Of a stretch of DNA of 64,000 bases, positions 8,599 to 16,876 are shown piece after piece. The notes under the pieces are model-generated. The model ran no database searches. It saw nothing but the letters and a program-made list of their open reading frames with translations, and was not told where the DNA came from. The stretch's first letter is position 1; each line of letters begins with the position of its first letter. Made by a program: the position numbers and the translations under genes. The DNA is from Opitutales bacterium (GTDB lineage Bacteria; Verrucomicrobiota; Verrucomicrobiia; Opitutales; JABSRG01): assembly GCA_028280845.1 (NCBI GenBank), contig JANQKZ010000034.1:92746-156745 (forward strand), in the 5' to 3' direction.

Positions 8599-9762
8599 TT
8601 ATTGACCTAGGGATTCCCATTCGCCTGTGGAATAATTGTAGAGCCAGGACCGGCCCTCATTGTCCTTCTGATGATACATGATCTGCTGATCATCGGCCCG
8701 GTATACGTATGGATAGTCCTGGCGGGTGGTCCAGAACCACTTCAGGTTCCCTTCCGGGCTATAAAACCAATATCCTTTTTTTCCGTTTTCATCCATGGTC
8801 TGTTGGGAAGCCGGAGCATAGACCCAATTCATGGCTGTAGTATAATTCCAATTATTGGCCACCGGGTAGACGGCGGATTTCATCCAGCTCGCATAGAACC
8901 AGCGCCCACCGATGGAGAAGTCGGAGAAGAAGGGGAAAAAGGTGGTTTGCAGGTCGGTGAAATCGGGGAGACCGTCGAAGTCAGCGTCATCGGTGTCGAC
9001 CAGCAGGATAAAGGCACGGGTGTCATACCAGTTCTGGGGTTCTTCCTCATCGACCCGGATAAGGCGGCCGATGTAGAGGTTGCCGTCCCAGCGGTCGACA
9101 TCGCGTTGAAAGTTAACCGTCTCAAAGCGAAAGGAGTCGAGGGAGGATACATCGGCAGTCCAGGCATTCAGCAGGGCGAAGTTCTGACCGGTGACGGTAG
9201 TCGTGGTGGGGGAAGAAAAGGACTCTCCTCCAGGGAGGGTGAGATTTACGGTGGTGCGCCGGAAGTTTTCATTGACCTCGTATTCCAAGGTTCCACTTGC
9301 CCCAGCCAGGGCGCCACCCAGTGGGGTAGAGGCGGTCCCTTTGACCGTGCCGGCTCGGCGCTTAAATCCGAAGACACCATCATTGTTTCCCTCTTCAGCT
9401 TCTAAGGCCGGGAAATCGAGGGCAATCGCGCCCAGGTCTGAGAAGGAGCCATCGGTGGAACTCACGGTACGATAAAACCCACCGAACAGTTCCTTTTCGG
9501 GTTCACCGTCATCATCGTCGTCGATGTCAATATTGGGAAAGAGTGTCTCAAAAAAGATTAGATCGGGGGTCGGATTTCCCGCGTCGACTCCGGTATCGTC
9601 GTATACAATGAAGTTAAATGCATCAAATGGGCCAAATTGGGTAGGATCATTTGCTGATTCGAATCCGACCACTTCAAATGACTTTACGAAATTCTGAGCG
9701 CTCAGGGTCGCCCCCCCCAGCATGAGGAAGGCGGCCGGGAAAACGGAAAAATAGCGTTTCAT
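8599..9762 (-). CDS. Secreted protein, unknown function
   Basis: 387 residues from MKRYFSVFPAAFLMLGGATLSAQ, a clear signal peptide; the frame stays open upstream but adds no plausible leader. The middle is acidic (DIDDDDDGEPEKE) and beta-rich. The last 100 residues are dense in Trp and Tyr (WFYASWMKSAVYPVANNWNY ... KWFWTTRQDYPYVYRADDQQ), a tail that suggests a surface-anchoring or carbohydrate-contact module. It lies 49 bases upstream of the Calx-beta gene on the same strand. I do not recognise a named family. Confidence 0.7.
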   Translation of the reverse strand: MKRYFSVFPAAFLMLGGATLSAQNFVKSFEVVGFESANDPTQFGPFDAFNFIVYDDTGVDAGNPTPDLIFFETLFPNIDIDDDDDGEPEKELFGGFYRTVSSTDGSFSDLGAIALDFPALEAEEGNNDGVFGFKRRAGTVKGTASTPLGGALAGASGTLEYEVNENFRRTTVNLTLPGGESFSSPTTTTVTGQNFALLNAWTADVSSLDSFRFETVNFQRDVDRWDGNLYIGRLIRVDEEEPQNWYDTRAFILLVDTDDADFDGLPDFTDLQTTFFPFFSDFSIGGRWFYASWMKSAVYPVANNWNYTTAMNWVYAPASQQTMDENGKKGYWFYSPEGNLKWFWTTRQDYPYVYRADDQQIMYHQKDNEGRSWLYNYSTGEWESLGQ

Positions 9763-10272
9763 ATAATTGGAGAAACCGATGAAATTTTCTCTAAAGCAAG
9801 GGGTTTGTTTCAGTCGGGTCAAAATACAGTTCATGGAAGAACGCAGGGCATAATGAACCTGAACACTCCGGTGATGTCGCCGGAGGGCGGAAAAATTAAG
9901 ATACATGTGAATTTATGCAGGTCACGGGTTCAAGGGACATTAGAACCTAATTACGTATCCGAAGTTTCAAAAAAGGCAGGAAAGAGTGCCCCCAATCAAC
10001 CTTTTTTTTAGAGGGATATGAAAAATGAGGGAGAACTGATTCCTGTGAAAGGGGAACTGCATGGGTCAAATCTGCCCACTTTTCATGGGCTTGAATGTAA
10101 ATCTTTTGCAAGTGACCTTGGTTCGTCAGGTAGAGACATTCCCTATTATCTGGAATGCCCCGATTTGGATTGGGTTTCAGCAGGATCCCGTGGGGACTCT
10201 GGCAGGAGTAGGGCGCTTATTATGAGCCGCCGTAGGTGTTGGGAGGTATTGCTGCGGTAAACGACAGGACCC
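9763..10272. other. Gene-poor intergenic region
   Basis: About 510 bases between two leftward genes. It should contain the promoter for the gene starting at 9762. A plus-strand frame (10018-10260) opens after AGAGGGAT but its product has no domain or composition that argues for a real gene. Nothing else is recognised. Confidence 0.4.
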
Positions 10273-10740
10273 TTAGGGCATGGAATTGCCGGGAGCCTCT
10301 GGGAGCCCTACTCCGTAGTGCGGATGGAGAAATTCAACGAGATCGATCATCTGTTGGACCGTCATGCTTTCGGCAAAATCCGGCATGACGGAGTCGCCGG
10401 TTTCGTTGACGAACTCGCCTTGATATTTGGGATCTACCACGTGGTTCGGATGGATAATGGAAGTGACCAACTCGGCATAGGATTTGACCTCGGTCACGGG
10501 TCCGCCAAGTTCAATCTGTAAATTCCAAACGCCTCGGTCCTGTGGAGGCAGTTCCGCACCCCGTACGGTATGACAATCCAGGCATGCCAATTCGACAAAG
10601 GCCGTTTTTCCCCGACCGGCGTCTCCTTCAGGCAGTCGAAACCCGCGTGGTTCATGCGCAGAATCCGGTGCACAGCTCATCAAGAGCAGGGCAAAAGTGC
10701 CCAGGGCTATTGCGAGGCATAAGGGGTTGGCGGAGTTCAT
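10273..10740 (-). CDS. c-type cytochrome lipoprotein
   Basis: 155 residues. A lipoprotein-type leader (ALLLMSCAPDS) is followed by a single haem c site CLDCH near residue 54, and a probable distal Met ligand in GDSVMPDFAESMTVQQMIDLVEFL, the normal C-terminal helix of small monohaem cytochromes c. It should be a periplasmic, membrane-tethered electron carrier. No partner gene lies nearby. Confidence 0.88.
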   Translation of the reverse strand: MNSANPLCLAIALGTFALLLMSCAPDSAHEPRGFRLPEGDAGRGKTAFVELACLDCHTVRGAELPPQDRGVWNLQIELGGPVTEVKSYAELVTSIIHPNHVVDPKYQGEFVNETGDSVMPDFAESMTVQQMIDLVEFLHPHYGVGLPEAPGNSMP

Positions 10741-11024
10741 CAGGGCTTCTCGGGTAGGAGCATAGTCAATCCGGGAGTAGGGGCAAGGAAATGCATCGGG
10801 GGTGTCCCATAATTGGGATTCGGCTGTCCCGTGTCCCTGACAGTGCGCCTTGAATGATTAAATATAAATTTTTTTTAAAATTTATAAAATGTTTATTATT
10901 AGAATTTTAAGAAATATTGATTCGGAACTGGCATAGGTGATGCAGGAGTGTTGGCGACTCACGAATCTGACTTGGATTCATAAATCTGACACTTCACCAC
11001 ATCACACCCCAACCACTCACACCT

Positions 11025-11408
11025 ATGAAACGACCTCTTGCGACACTGACTCTTGCTCTCCTTTTCATCTCTGTTGGCGCCCTGTTGGCTTCGGCTGAGG
11101 ATAGGGCAGCGAGCAACCACGCCTACCAATCTGCGGCCTCATCTCCGGTTCCGGTAGAAATCACCCAACCGAAAGTCTTTGAGCGCGAAATCGGAAAGAC
11201 GGTGAAGCTCCGGATGAAGATCGACGCCCAGGGCAATCCGCACGCTGTGGAGGCCGCCGATCGATTCAACAATGACCCGGGACTGACGCATCGAGTCATC
11301 CAAGCGGTAGAGACCTGGAAATTTGAACCTGCCCGGAATGCGGAGGGTAAGGCCATCACGCAAGTGGTCGAACTTCCCATCCGGATCAAGGACATGCGAC
11401 GGGGTTAA
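11025..11408 (+). CDS. TonB C-terminal domain protein, secreted
   Basis: 127 residues with a signal peptide (MKRPLATLTLALLFISVGALLASA). The body is a TonB-C domain: GKTVKLRMKIDAQGNPHAVEAAD, then VIQAVETWKFEPARNAEGKAITQVVELPIRI, close to the TonB/TolA consensus (v.....g....w.f.Pa...G.pv...v..pi.f). It has a cleavable leader rather than a membrane anchor with a proline-rich linker, so it is not a classical TonB. It stands alone and is followed by a strong terminator. Confidence 0.85.
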   Translation: MKRPLATLTLALLFISVGALLASAEDRAASNHAYQSAASSPVPVEITQPKVFEREIGKTVKLRMKIDAQGNPHAVEAADRFNNDPGLTHRVIQAVETWKFEPARNAEGKAITQVVELPIRIKDMRRG

Positions 11409-11463
11409 GCGGACCCCAATAAAAACGAAATTCTTAGTAGATTAGAGCTCGTTTAGATGCAAG

Positions 11464-11498
11464 CACCCCGCCGGGCCTCAGCCGGTGGGGTGTTTTCT
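11464..11498 (+). terminator. Rho-independent terminator
   Basis: Arms CACCCCGCCGG (11464-11474) and CCGGTGGGGTG (11482-11492) with one G-T pair and a short loop, followed by TTTTCTTT. It closes the TonB-C gene transcript 55 bases after its stop. Confidence 0.9.
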
Positions 11499-11592
11499 TT
11501 GGGGCAATTTTCCCTCAACGGCGACCATCCTGGCCTTGAAGTTAAGGCAGGTATGCGGGCAGGTTCACGCGACACCCCCCTCAAACTCCTCG

Positions 11593-12993
11593 ATGATCGG
11601 TAAATTCTTCTCCCCCCTGCCCTGCTTTCTCCTGGCTCTAAGCTGTATGCCCGTAGCGGCCAGTGACCGGCCGAATATCATTGTAATCATGGCGGATGAT
11701 CTGGGTTACGGGGATCTCGGCTGTTATGGAAGTGAGGTCCATGCTACGCCCAACATCGACCGGCTGGCTGCCGAGGGAATGCGGTTTACCCAGTTCTACA
11801 TGTCGGCGAGTATCTGCACTCCATCCCGGGTATCCTTCATGACCGGCCGGCATGCCTACCGGACGGGGTTTATTGACTTGTTATGGCCTCATACGACGAC
11901 AGCCTTACCGCAGGAGGAGGTCACGCTACCCGAAATCCTGAGCGCACATGGGTATGTCACCGGCCTGGCCGGTAAGTGGCACATGGGACATGGTCAGGCC
12001 GAGGATTTCCCCAACGGGCACGGGTTTGATTCATGGTATGGCATGCCCTATCCCAATGACATGGGTCCCGGGCATCCCCTGGCCGAGCGCCTGGGTTGGG
12101 TCTGGCCGGAAATGCCGATGTACCGGGACGGAGTGAAGGTCGAAGAGCCGATCGATTCCAACCTGCTGACCCAGCAATACACGGCAGAGGCGGTGCGATT
12201 CATCAGCGAACACCATAGGCGCCCGTTCTTTCTCTTTGTAGCTCACGCGCAGCCCCATACCATCGTGGGGGCTTCCCCCGACTTTGTGGGCACGTCCGGA
12301 AACGGGTTGTACGGCGATGCGGTGCAGGAGATCGACTGGAGTGTGGGGGAAATCCTGCGGACCTTGCGGGCCTTTGGATTGGAAGGAAACACCTTTATCT
12401 TTTTCACCAGCGACAATGGGGCCGCGCTCCACAATCCAGGATTCAGTGAGGCGCAAAACCGATGGCTACACCCCGACCTGACCTATGGGAGCAACGCCCC
12501 CCTTCGAGGTGGAAAAGTCACCATGTTTGAGGGGGGACTGCGGGTGCCGGGGATTGCCTACTGGCCCGGCAGGATCCAACCCGGTCAAGTCGAGGAAGCT
12601 CCTGCGATTATCAATGATCTCTACCCGACTTTGATTGAGATGGCTGGCGCAGCCTTACCCCAGGATCGGGTCATCGATGCTGAGACCATCCTACCTGTCC
12701 TGACCGGCCAGGGGTCCCGGGTGGAGACCGACTTTCTTTTTGGGAACCATGGGATTTCCGCGATACGATCGGGGAAGTGGAAATTGCATCTCCCGCCCCA
12801 CACCCAGCGCCTGGGGGATCTGGGCGATGGGCCCTTGCTCTACGACCTGGAGGCAGACCCCGGCGAGCTGCACAATCTGGCGGAGGCGCATCCCGAGGTG
12901 GTCCAGTCGCTGGTCGACCGGGTGGAGGCCTATAAGGTAGCCGCCGATCCTCCCGAGCATTTAAAGACCTCCAGCTATTGGAGCCAGCCATAA
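11593..12993 (+). CDS. Sulfatase (family S1), secreted
   Basis: 466 residues beginning MIGKFFSPLPCFLLALSCMPVAAS, a signal peptide; the upstream extension of the frame runs through the terminator and is not used. The alkaline-phosphatase-like sulfatase fold is clear: NIIVIMADDLGYGDLGCYG (metal-binding DD), C75-T-P-S-R that becomes formylglycine, GKWHMGH, and FTSDNGAALH. It hydrolyses sulfate esters, probably on glycans, in the periplasm. It stands apart from the main polysaccharide locus; its maturation enzyme is not in the window. Confidence 0.92.
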   Translation: MIGKFFSPLPCFLLALSCMPVAASDRPNIIVIMADDLGYGDLGCYGSEVHATPNIDRLAAEGMRFTQFYMSASICTPSRVSFMTGRHAYRTGFIDLLWPHTTTALPQEEVTLPEILSAHGYVTGLAGKWHMGHGQAEDFPNGHGFDSWYGMPYPNDMGPGHPLAERLGWVWPEMPMYRDGVKVEEPIDSNLLTQQYTAEAVRFISEHHRRPFFLFVAHAQPHTIVGASPDFVGTSGNGLYGDAVQEIDWSVGEILRTLRAFGLEGNTFIFFTSDNGAALHNPGFSEAQNRWLHPDLTYGSNAPLRGGKVTMFEGGLRVPGIAYWPGRIQPGQVEEAPAIINDLYPTLIEMAGAALPQDRVIDAETILPVLTGQGSRVETDFLFGNHGISAIRSGKWKLHLPPHTQRLGDLGDGPLLYDLEADPGELHNLAEAHPEVVQSLVDRVEAYKVAADPPEHLKTSSYWSQP

Positions 12994-13088
12994 GCCGAAT
13001 GAAAATTTGGAAATGGGAGATTGACAGCGGGATCTGAAAAATTCTTATTGATCCACTTTGCTTGACCGATATTGGTCAAGGTGCCTGA

Positions 13089-13163
13089 TGCCCGGTAGCT
13101 CAGCGGTAGAGCAGGTGGCTGTTAACCACTTTGTCGCAGGTTCGATCCCTGCCCGGGCAGCCA
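13089..13163 (+). tRNA. tRNA-Asn (anticodon GTT)
   Basis: A complete cloverleaf: acceptor TGCCCGG pairs with CCGGGCA (13153-13159), D arm GCTCAGCGGTAGAGC, anticodon loop CTGTTAA giving GTT, T arm GCAGG TTCGATC CCTGC, discriminator G and encoded CCA at 13161-13163. It is the left boundary of the accessory region; its 3' end recurs at 24,805. Confidence 0.95.
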
Positions 13164-13282
13164 CGCTAAAAATACGAACTTTAGCCTGGCTGTTTAATTA
13201 ATTCCGAACGTATCCACTGAAGTTTTGGGACTGTCTGCTCCCAGAAATAGCGGCTCAAGCCCTCGGTTCTTAGTCAGGGTTT
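13143..13282 (+). repeat. Left copy of tRNA-derived direct repeat (candidate att site)
   Basis: From the T-loop of tRNA-Asn (CGATCCCTGCCCGGGCAGCC...) through about 120 bases of downstream flank. It matches 24,805-24,952 nearly perfectly, with only a few substitutions in the first 110 bases and a short insertion near the end. Because it extends well past the tRNA it is longer than a simple integration core. Confidence 0.85.
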
Positions 13283-13457
13283 GCTTTTTTCAGCCAAGAA
13301 ATTGTTAACCACCCAACCGTACAGTTCCATTGGTTTTCTGCGATGATCTGTTTTTTTACTGCGGTTTTTACTACCTCTTTCACATAAACCCCAGCGGCAG
13401 AAAATTCAGGCCTGTTTCAGCAAGAGAAGGATTCTGGAACTTTTTGGGAAATAATTC

Positions 13458-13925
13458 TTAGAGATTATACTTCTCCACGAATTTGACCCACAAATCCATA
13501 TAACAATCAAACTGCTTTCTCCTACTCTGCTTATGAATTTCCAGCATTTTACGCACGCTGAAAAACCTGACCCCATCTGCATCGTCAATTTTGTAAAGCT
13601 CCCTCTGGACCCTTGGCGCGAGTTCAAGCAACTTAAAAAGCTGAGTCACGCGTGCACGACTCAAGTTTTCCTCCCTCGCAATCTGAGCCCTGGTTAGGGA
13701 CGAATCCTTCGAGAGCCGTTTTTGCCATTCTCTGACTTTGTGGATGGGGTGTTTTACGGGTCCCGCTGAAGCATCGTTCGAGGAAATTTTTTGCCAATCA
13801 ATCTCGTGCTCCCATGGGTAAACAAAAATGGGATCTTTCCTACTGTTTGCGTGGGGAATCCCAACCAGGAATTTTACCGAAAACGTGGGACGTTTGAGCA
13901 GTTCCTCATATTCGTCTTCATCCAT
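13458..13925 (-). CDS. ParB/KorB-like HTH protein (island family member 1)
   Basis: 155 residues. The N-terminal half has the family phrase VKFLVGIPHANSRKDPIFVYPW. The middle holds a helix-turn-helix: HPIHKVREWQKRLSKDSSLTRAQIAREENLSRARVTQLFKLLELAP. The C-terminus has FFSVRKMLEIHKQSRRKQ. Related proteins lie at 24190, 28315 and 53790. This HTH style is seen in small proteins linked to serine recombinases in Verrucomicrobia and Planctomycetes, though no recombinase is present here. It is divergent from an Xre gene. Function unknown; DNA binding is likely. Confidence 0.7.
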   Translation of the reverse strand: MDEDEYEELLKRPTFSVKFLVGIPHANSRKDPIFVYPWEHEIDWQKISSNDASAGPVKHPIHKVREWQKRLSKDSSLTRAQIAREENLSRARVTQLFKLLELAPRVQRELYKIDDADGVRFFSVRKMLEIHKQSRRKQFDCYMDLWVKFVEKYNL

Positions 13926-13995
13926 AGGAGATCTTCATTCTACACCAGCGTTCACTGGGTGTTTTGTCAATTTGAAATACCCTATTATCGCTGGT

Positions 13996-14271
13996 GTGGC
14001 GGCACTTGAGAGACTATGCAAACGGCTCAAGGAATTGCGGAAACTCCATGGACTCACCCAAGAGGAATTCGCAAGCGTCGCGGGATTCAGCTACAAATTC
14101 TATCAACAAATTGAATCCGGAAGGAAAAAGCACATTCGTTTGGATACGGTCGAACGCCTGGCCGAAGCATACCAATTAGATGTCGCTGAAATTCTGGCAA
14201 AGTCATTTCCCGAAAGCTCAGTTCTAAATGATCTGAAGACCCCTTCTTCGGTCCATTACAGAAAGAACTGA
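13996..14271 (+). CDS. Xre-family HTH transcriptional regulator
   Basis: 91 residues from a GTG start (MAALERLCKRLKELRK). Classic Cro/C1 HTH: KELRKLHGLTQEEFASVAGFSYKFYQQIESGRKKHIRLDTVERLAEAYQLDVAEIL. The open frame continues upstream across the divergent promoter but without domain character, so the GTG is preferred. It probably controls island genes, and is a possible partner for the ImmA/IrrE protease gene 340 bases downstream on the opposite strand. Confidence 0.82.
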   Translation: MAALERLCKRLKELRKLHGLTQEEFASVAGFSYKFYQQIESGRKKHIRLDTVERLAEAYQLDVAEILAKSFPESSVLNDLKTPSSVHYRKN

Positions 14272-14608
14272 TCTTTCTAACAATAAAATCATCCAGGTGG
14301 CTGTAAAAAAACTCGTATTTAAGCATTCTCGGACAACATAATCAGGATGCGAACCTCGTTGTTGATCTAACAAACTCTTGAATACCCAGACAGTTAATAT
14401 AGGAAATAACAGTCTCGCGATTTACCAGAAGAGCGGCTTAATCTTTGCACACTTCACCAAATACCCAACGAACCCAAATCCGCGACTTTCATCCACTTAC
14501 AAGTAAAAGGGGAAAATATAGAGATATGATGGTTTTCCCGTTGTTCCCAGTATTGGTTCGGAAAGAAGATTAGTACCACATGACTGGAAAAGCGCATCTA
14601 GTTTTTCT
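14272..14608. other. AT-rich intergenic region between convergent genes
   Basis: 337 bases between the convergent Xre and ImmA/IrrE genes. No gene, clear terminator hairpin or repeat was recognised. Confidence 0.4.
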
Positions 14609-15475
14609 CTAAACAGATGACCAACGTTTATCCAACACTTCGGCGAGTGATGTTAAGTGCTCTTCATTAGAACGAAGCAAAGTCAGGACTCCATAGTCCC
14701 CAAGCTTAATTGATTCTTCGAAGAAAATTACATTGGCATGGCAATTGTCTGGTAGACGGAAAAGGTATTTTGCGGGGGCAGTTGTCCACTCACTCTCTTC
14801 ATCCTTAAAGACTAAATCTGTAGCCCCTCGGGCAATAGGTTCTGCAATTATTGATCTGAACCCAGCATTCCACATTTTCTTTGAAAAGAGTTTCCATTTA
14901 ATCTGCTTTTTAGGAGAACGGAAAACCAAAGAGCATGGGACTTGATCTTCCGATAAATACCTTAGTGCAGCGCATTTGATTGAAACCTTAAATTGTTGGG
15001 AAAGAGAAATTACTCCTTTCAGACCTTCGGGTAGTTGCTTTAGTTTTTTAGCAAACTCGTTGCTTGGAAGCAGTAAACGAGATGCGAATAAGTCAGCTTC
15101 ACGCTCTATTTCAAGATCTTCGTTAGCATATTCTCCCAGCGACGGCATTCTTTGTTGGCTGATTGCTAGCCTATGTTCATCAATAAAAAAATGTCCAAGT
15201 TCGTGCGCGATGGTGAATCTCCCTCTTGGACTTGTTGGAATATTTCCGGCCGCAGTGTTTAAAAAAATAATAAATGCATCTTCGTGAAATTCTAGAAGCC
15301 CTTCAAAATCATCCCCAAAATCATCGCAGTACAGGTCAATCCCTTCATTATTTAAAATCTTATTTAATGACACAGAAGCTCCCTCAAATGCTGCTTCTCC
15401 TACTGAAGATGCGTATTCTTCGATTTCCCTTACGCGATGGGTAGACAAGGGGGTGAGTTTACTTCTTATTGTCAC
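14609..15475 (-). CDS. ImmA/IrrE-family metallo-endopeptidase
   Basis: 288 residues from a GTG start that overlaps the preceding gene by 17 bases. Zinc motif H91-E-L-G-H95 in RFTIAHELGHFFIDEH, with the third ligand region EIEREADLFASRLLLP downstream, as in ImmA/IrrE peptidases that cleave repressors or anti-sigma-like partners. The C-terminal 110 residues (after about 180) form an extra domain (KKQIKWKLFSKKMWNAGFRSII) that may be a sensor. It is the last gene of an operon with a sigma factor and a small protein, divergent from the CBASS genes, so it may govern their expression. Confidence 0.88.
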   Translation of the reverse strand: MTIRSKLTPLSTHRVREIEEYASSVGEAAFEGASVSLNKILNNEGIDLYCDDFGDDFEGLLEFHEDAFIIFLNTAAGNIPTSPRGRFTIAHELGHFFIDEHRLAISQQRMPSLGEYANEDLEIEREADLFASRLLLPSNEFAKKLKQLPEGLKGVISLSQQFKVSIKCAALRYLSEDQVPCSLVFRSPKKQIKWKLFSKKMWNAGFRSIIAEPIARGATDLVFKDEESEWTTAPAKYLFRLPDNCHANVIFFEESIKLGDYGVLTLLRSNEEHLTSLAEVLDKRWSSV

Positions 15476-15812
15476 GTTTTTTCAGGATCTCTTTTCGGGC
15501 AGCGTTCATTTTGGCTTCTGATTCAGCAGATAGCTGTTTTCCTTTTCGCGCCACCATCGCGTACATTTTCGCCTCATCATGGATACTAGAAGGTTTTTCG
15601 AATGGAAGAATCTTCGAGCACTTCTTGGTTTCAGAAAAATGCAATATCTGCTGAACAGCCAGAATGGAGTCCTTCATCCCCTCTGGAAGTGGAGGAACAG
15701 TCGAATCATTAGGTGTCGAAAAAGCACCAGTCGGAATCTTCAGTCCTTTTTGCTCTAGTGCTTCGACTATTTTGAGGTCGATTTCATTAAAAGTATGTTT
15801 GCTGTCACTCAT
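15459..15812 (-). CDS. Small protein between sigma factor and ImmA/IrrE gene
   Basis: 117 residues, charged, no signal peptide or membrane helix. N-terminus MSDSKHTFNEIDLKIVEALEQKGLK, a helical C-terminus rich in Lys and Glu (RKGKQLSAESEAKMNAARKEILKKRD). It overlaps the sigma gene by 4 bases and the protease gene by 17, so the three are translated together. By position it could be an anti-sigma factor and the protease substrate, but this is inference; no family is recognised. Confidence 0.65.
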   Translation of the reverse strand: MSDSKHTFNEIDLKIVEALEQKGLKIPTGAFSTPNDSTVPPLPEGMKDSILAVQQILHFSETKKCSKILPFEKPSSIHDEAKMYAMVARKGKQLSAESEAKMNAARKEILKKRDNKK

Positions 15813-16456
15813 GTCTTCTCTCCTCTCATTCGCGATTCAACAAATGCTTCGATCTTGCGCTTAGCTCTGTGACGAATCTGCCTCACACCCTCATTTGAAA
15901 TATTAAATTTTTTATACAGTTCCATTAGCAGGATTCGAGGTGTTTTCGATTGAGAATTTCTTGGATCGTGGGTTTCGTAGTAAAGCGTAATAATATCTTT
16001 TTCGCGTTCGGTAAGGGTATCAAGCGCTTCTTCAAAATAGCGCCTCTCAAGAGTATCTGCCGAGTCTTCAGCGAGCTCTACTACATCGTAGGCTTCATCC
16101 AAGTCATCTGTAAATTGGAAGTCAGTAAACCAGTCATGGACTACATTTACAGAAATTTTGCCAATCCAACCTTTGAAGTTCGGGGTTTTATTTGTTTTTC
16201 CGAATTGGTCGGCTTTTTGCCATATTTTTAAGAAAACTTGTTGAGAAAGATCTTCAGCTGTTTCCAGGCTGGTGAATTTCAAGACTCGGTTGGTAATTAT
16301 AGACCATACATAGCTTTTGTATCTTTCATAGAGGCAGGTAAATGCTTGCGGAGCATCGGTATCTTTAAGTGCGACATACTCCATCAGCTCCCTATCTGAT
16401 AGGTTTCCATATTCTTTAATAACGCATTCTACTGTGATGTCCTCCATTACCGGCAT
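15809..16456 (-). CDS. RNA polymerase sigma factor (ECF-like)
   Basis: 215 residues. Region 2 includes ALKDTDAPQAFTCLYERYKSYVW and DLSQQVFLKIWQKADQF; region 4 includes LDTLTEREKDIITLYYE and the HTH NISNEGVRQIRHRAKRKIEAF. It starts an operon with the 117-residue protein and the ImmA/IrrE protease, and is divergent from the GIY-YIG / CBASS genes. The 130-base gap between the two transcripts contains an outward-facing inverted repeat, a possible shared control element. It is not a FecI-type factor; no FecR lies beside it. Confidence 0.85.
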   Translation of the reverse strand: MPVMEDITVECVIKEYGNLSDRELMEYVALKDTDAPQAFTCLYERYKSYVWSIITNRVLKFTSLETAEDLSQQVFLKIWQKADQFGKTNKTPNFKGWIGKISVNVVHDWFTDFQFTDDLDEAYDVVELAEDSADTLERRYFEEALDTLTEREKDIITLYYETHDPRNSQSKTPRILLMELYKKFNISNEGVRQIRHRAKRKIEAFVESRMRGEKT

Positions 16457-16473
16457 CTATTCTTAATGACAGA

Positions 16474-16538
16474 AAACCGTGACACAATCCTAACTAGGTT
16501 TTCTTTAGCAGAGTTTGGGGCAATTCATGTCACGGTTT
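16474..16538. promoter_or_regulatory. Inverted repeat in the divergent sigma / CBASS control region
   Basis: AAACCGTGACA (16474-16484) is repeated in inverse as TGTCACGGTTT (16528-16538), so the same 11-base element faces each transcript. It ends 18 bases before the sigma ATG on one side and 49 bases before the GIY-YIG ATG on the other. It could be a promoter element of the island sigma factor or a repressor operator. Confidence 0.6.
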
Positions 16539-16586
16539 CTCGTCTACTTTATGGAGCAAATTCTATTTTCCAAAATTTCCAAATAC

Positions 16587-16841
16587 ATGAAGAAATCTAG
16601 AGATACAGTGACATACGACCTGAAACAAGGTCGAAAGACCGTTTACCGGGGCATTACCAATGACCCGGTCGCACGTGAAGCCCAACACCGGGCTCTGGGT
16701 AAAGTCTTTGATCGATTGGTTCCAACATCTCGACGTATGACGAAGGACGGAGCCAAGGCCAAAGAGCAACATTCACTCGAAACCTATCGCCGTAACCACG
16801 GGGGGCGTAACCCTAAGTATAATCGTGATTCTGATGGTTAA
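16587..16841 (+). CDS. Small GIY-YIG domain protein
   Basis: 84 residues from MKKSRDTVTYDL. The core is VTYDLKQGRKTVYRGITNDP-VAREAQH, a GIY-YIG variant in which the first Y-D-L and second Y-R-G-I-T strands replace GIY and YIG, followed by the conserved Arg (AREAQHR). The remainder (TSRRMTKDGAKAKEQHSLETYRRNHGGRNPKYN) is typical of stand-alone mini GIY-YIG proteins of unknown role. The frame remains open for another 70 bases upstream with other ATGs, giving a hydrophobic, unlikely leader. First gene of the rightward CBASS transcript, 35 bases ahead of Cap5. Confidence 0.72.
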   Translation: MKKSRDTVTYDLKQGRKTVYRGITNDPVAREAQHRALGKVFDRLVPTSRRMTKDGAKAKEQHSLETYRRNHGGRNPKYNRDSDG

Positions 16842-16876
16842 TTCTCAAACAGGGCCATGCATGGCGGGATAAATCG

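Noticed and set aside
10018..10260. Plus-strand 80-codon frame with AGAGGGAT upstream
   Set aside because: The ribosome-like site is tempting but the product has no domain or normal composition; not enough to call.
16515..16586. Longer N-terminus for the GIY-YIG protein
   Set aside because: It adds hydrophobic residues with no domain and crosses the inverted repeat of the control region.
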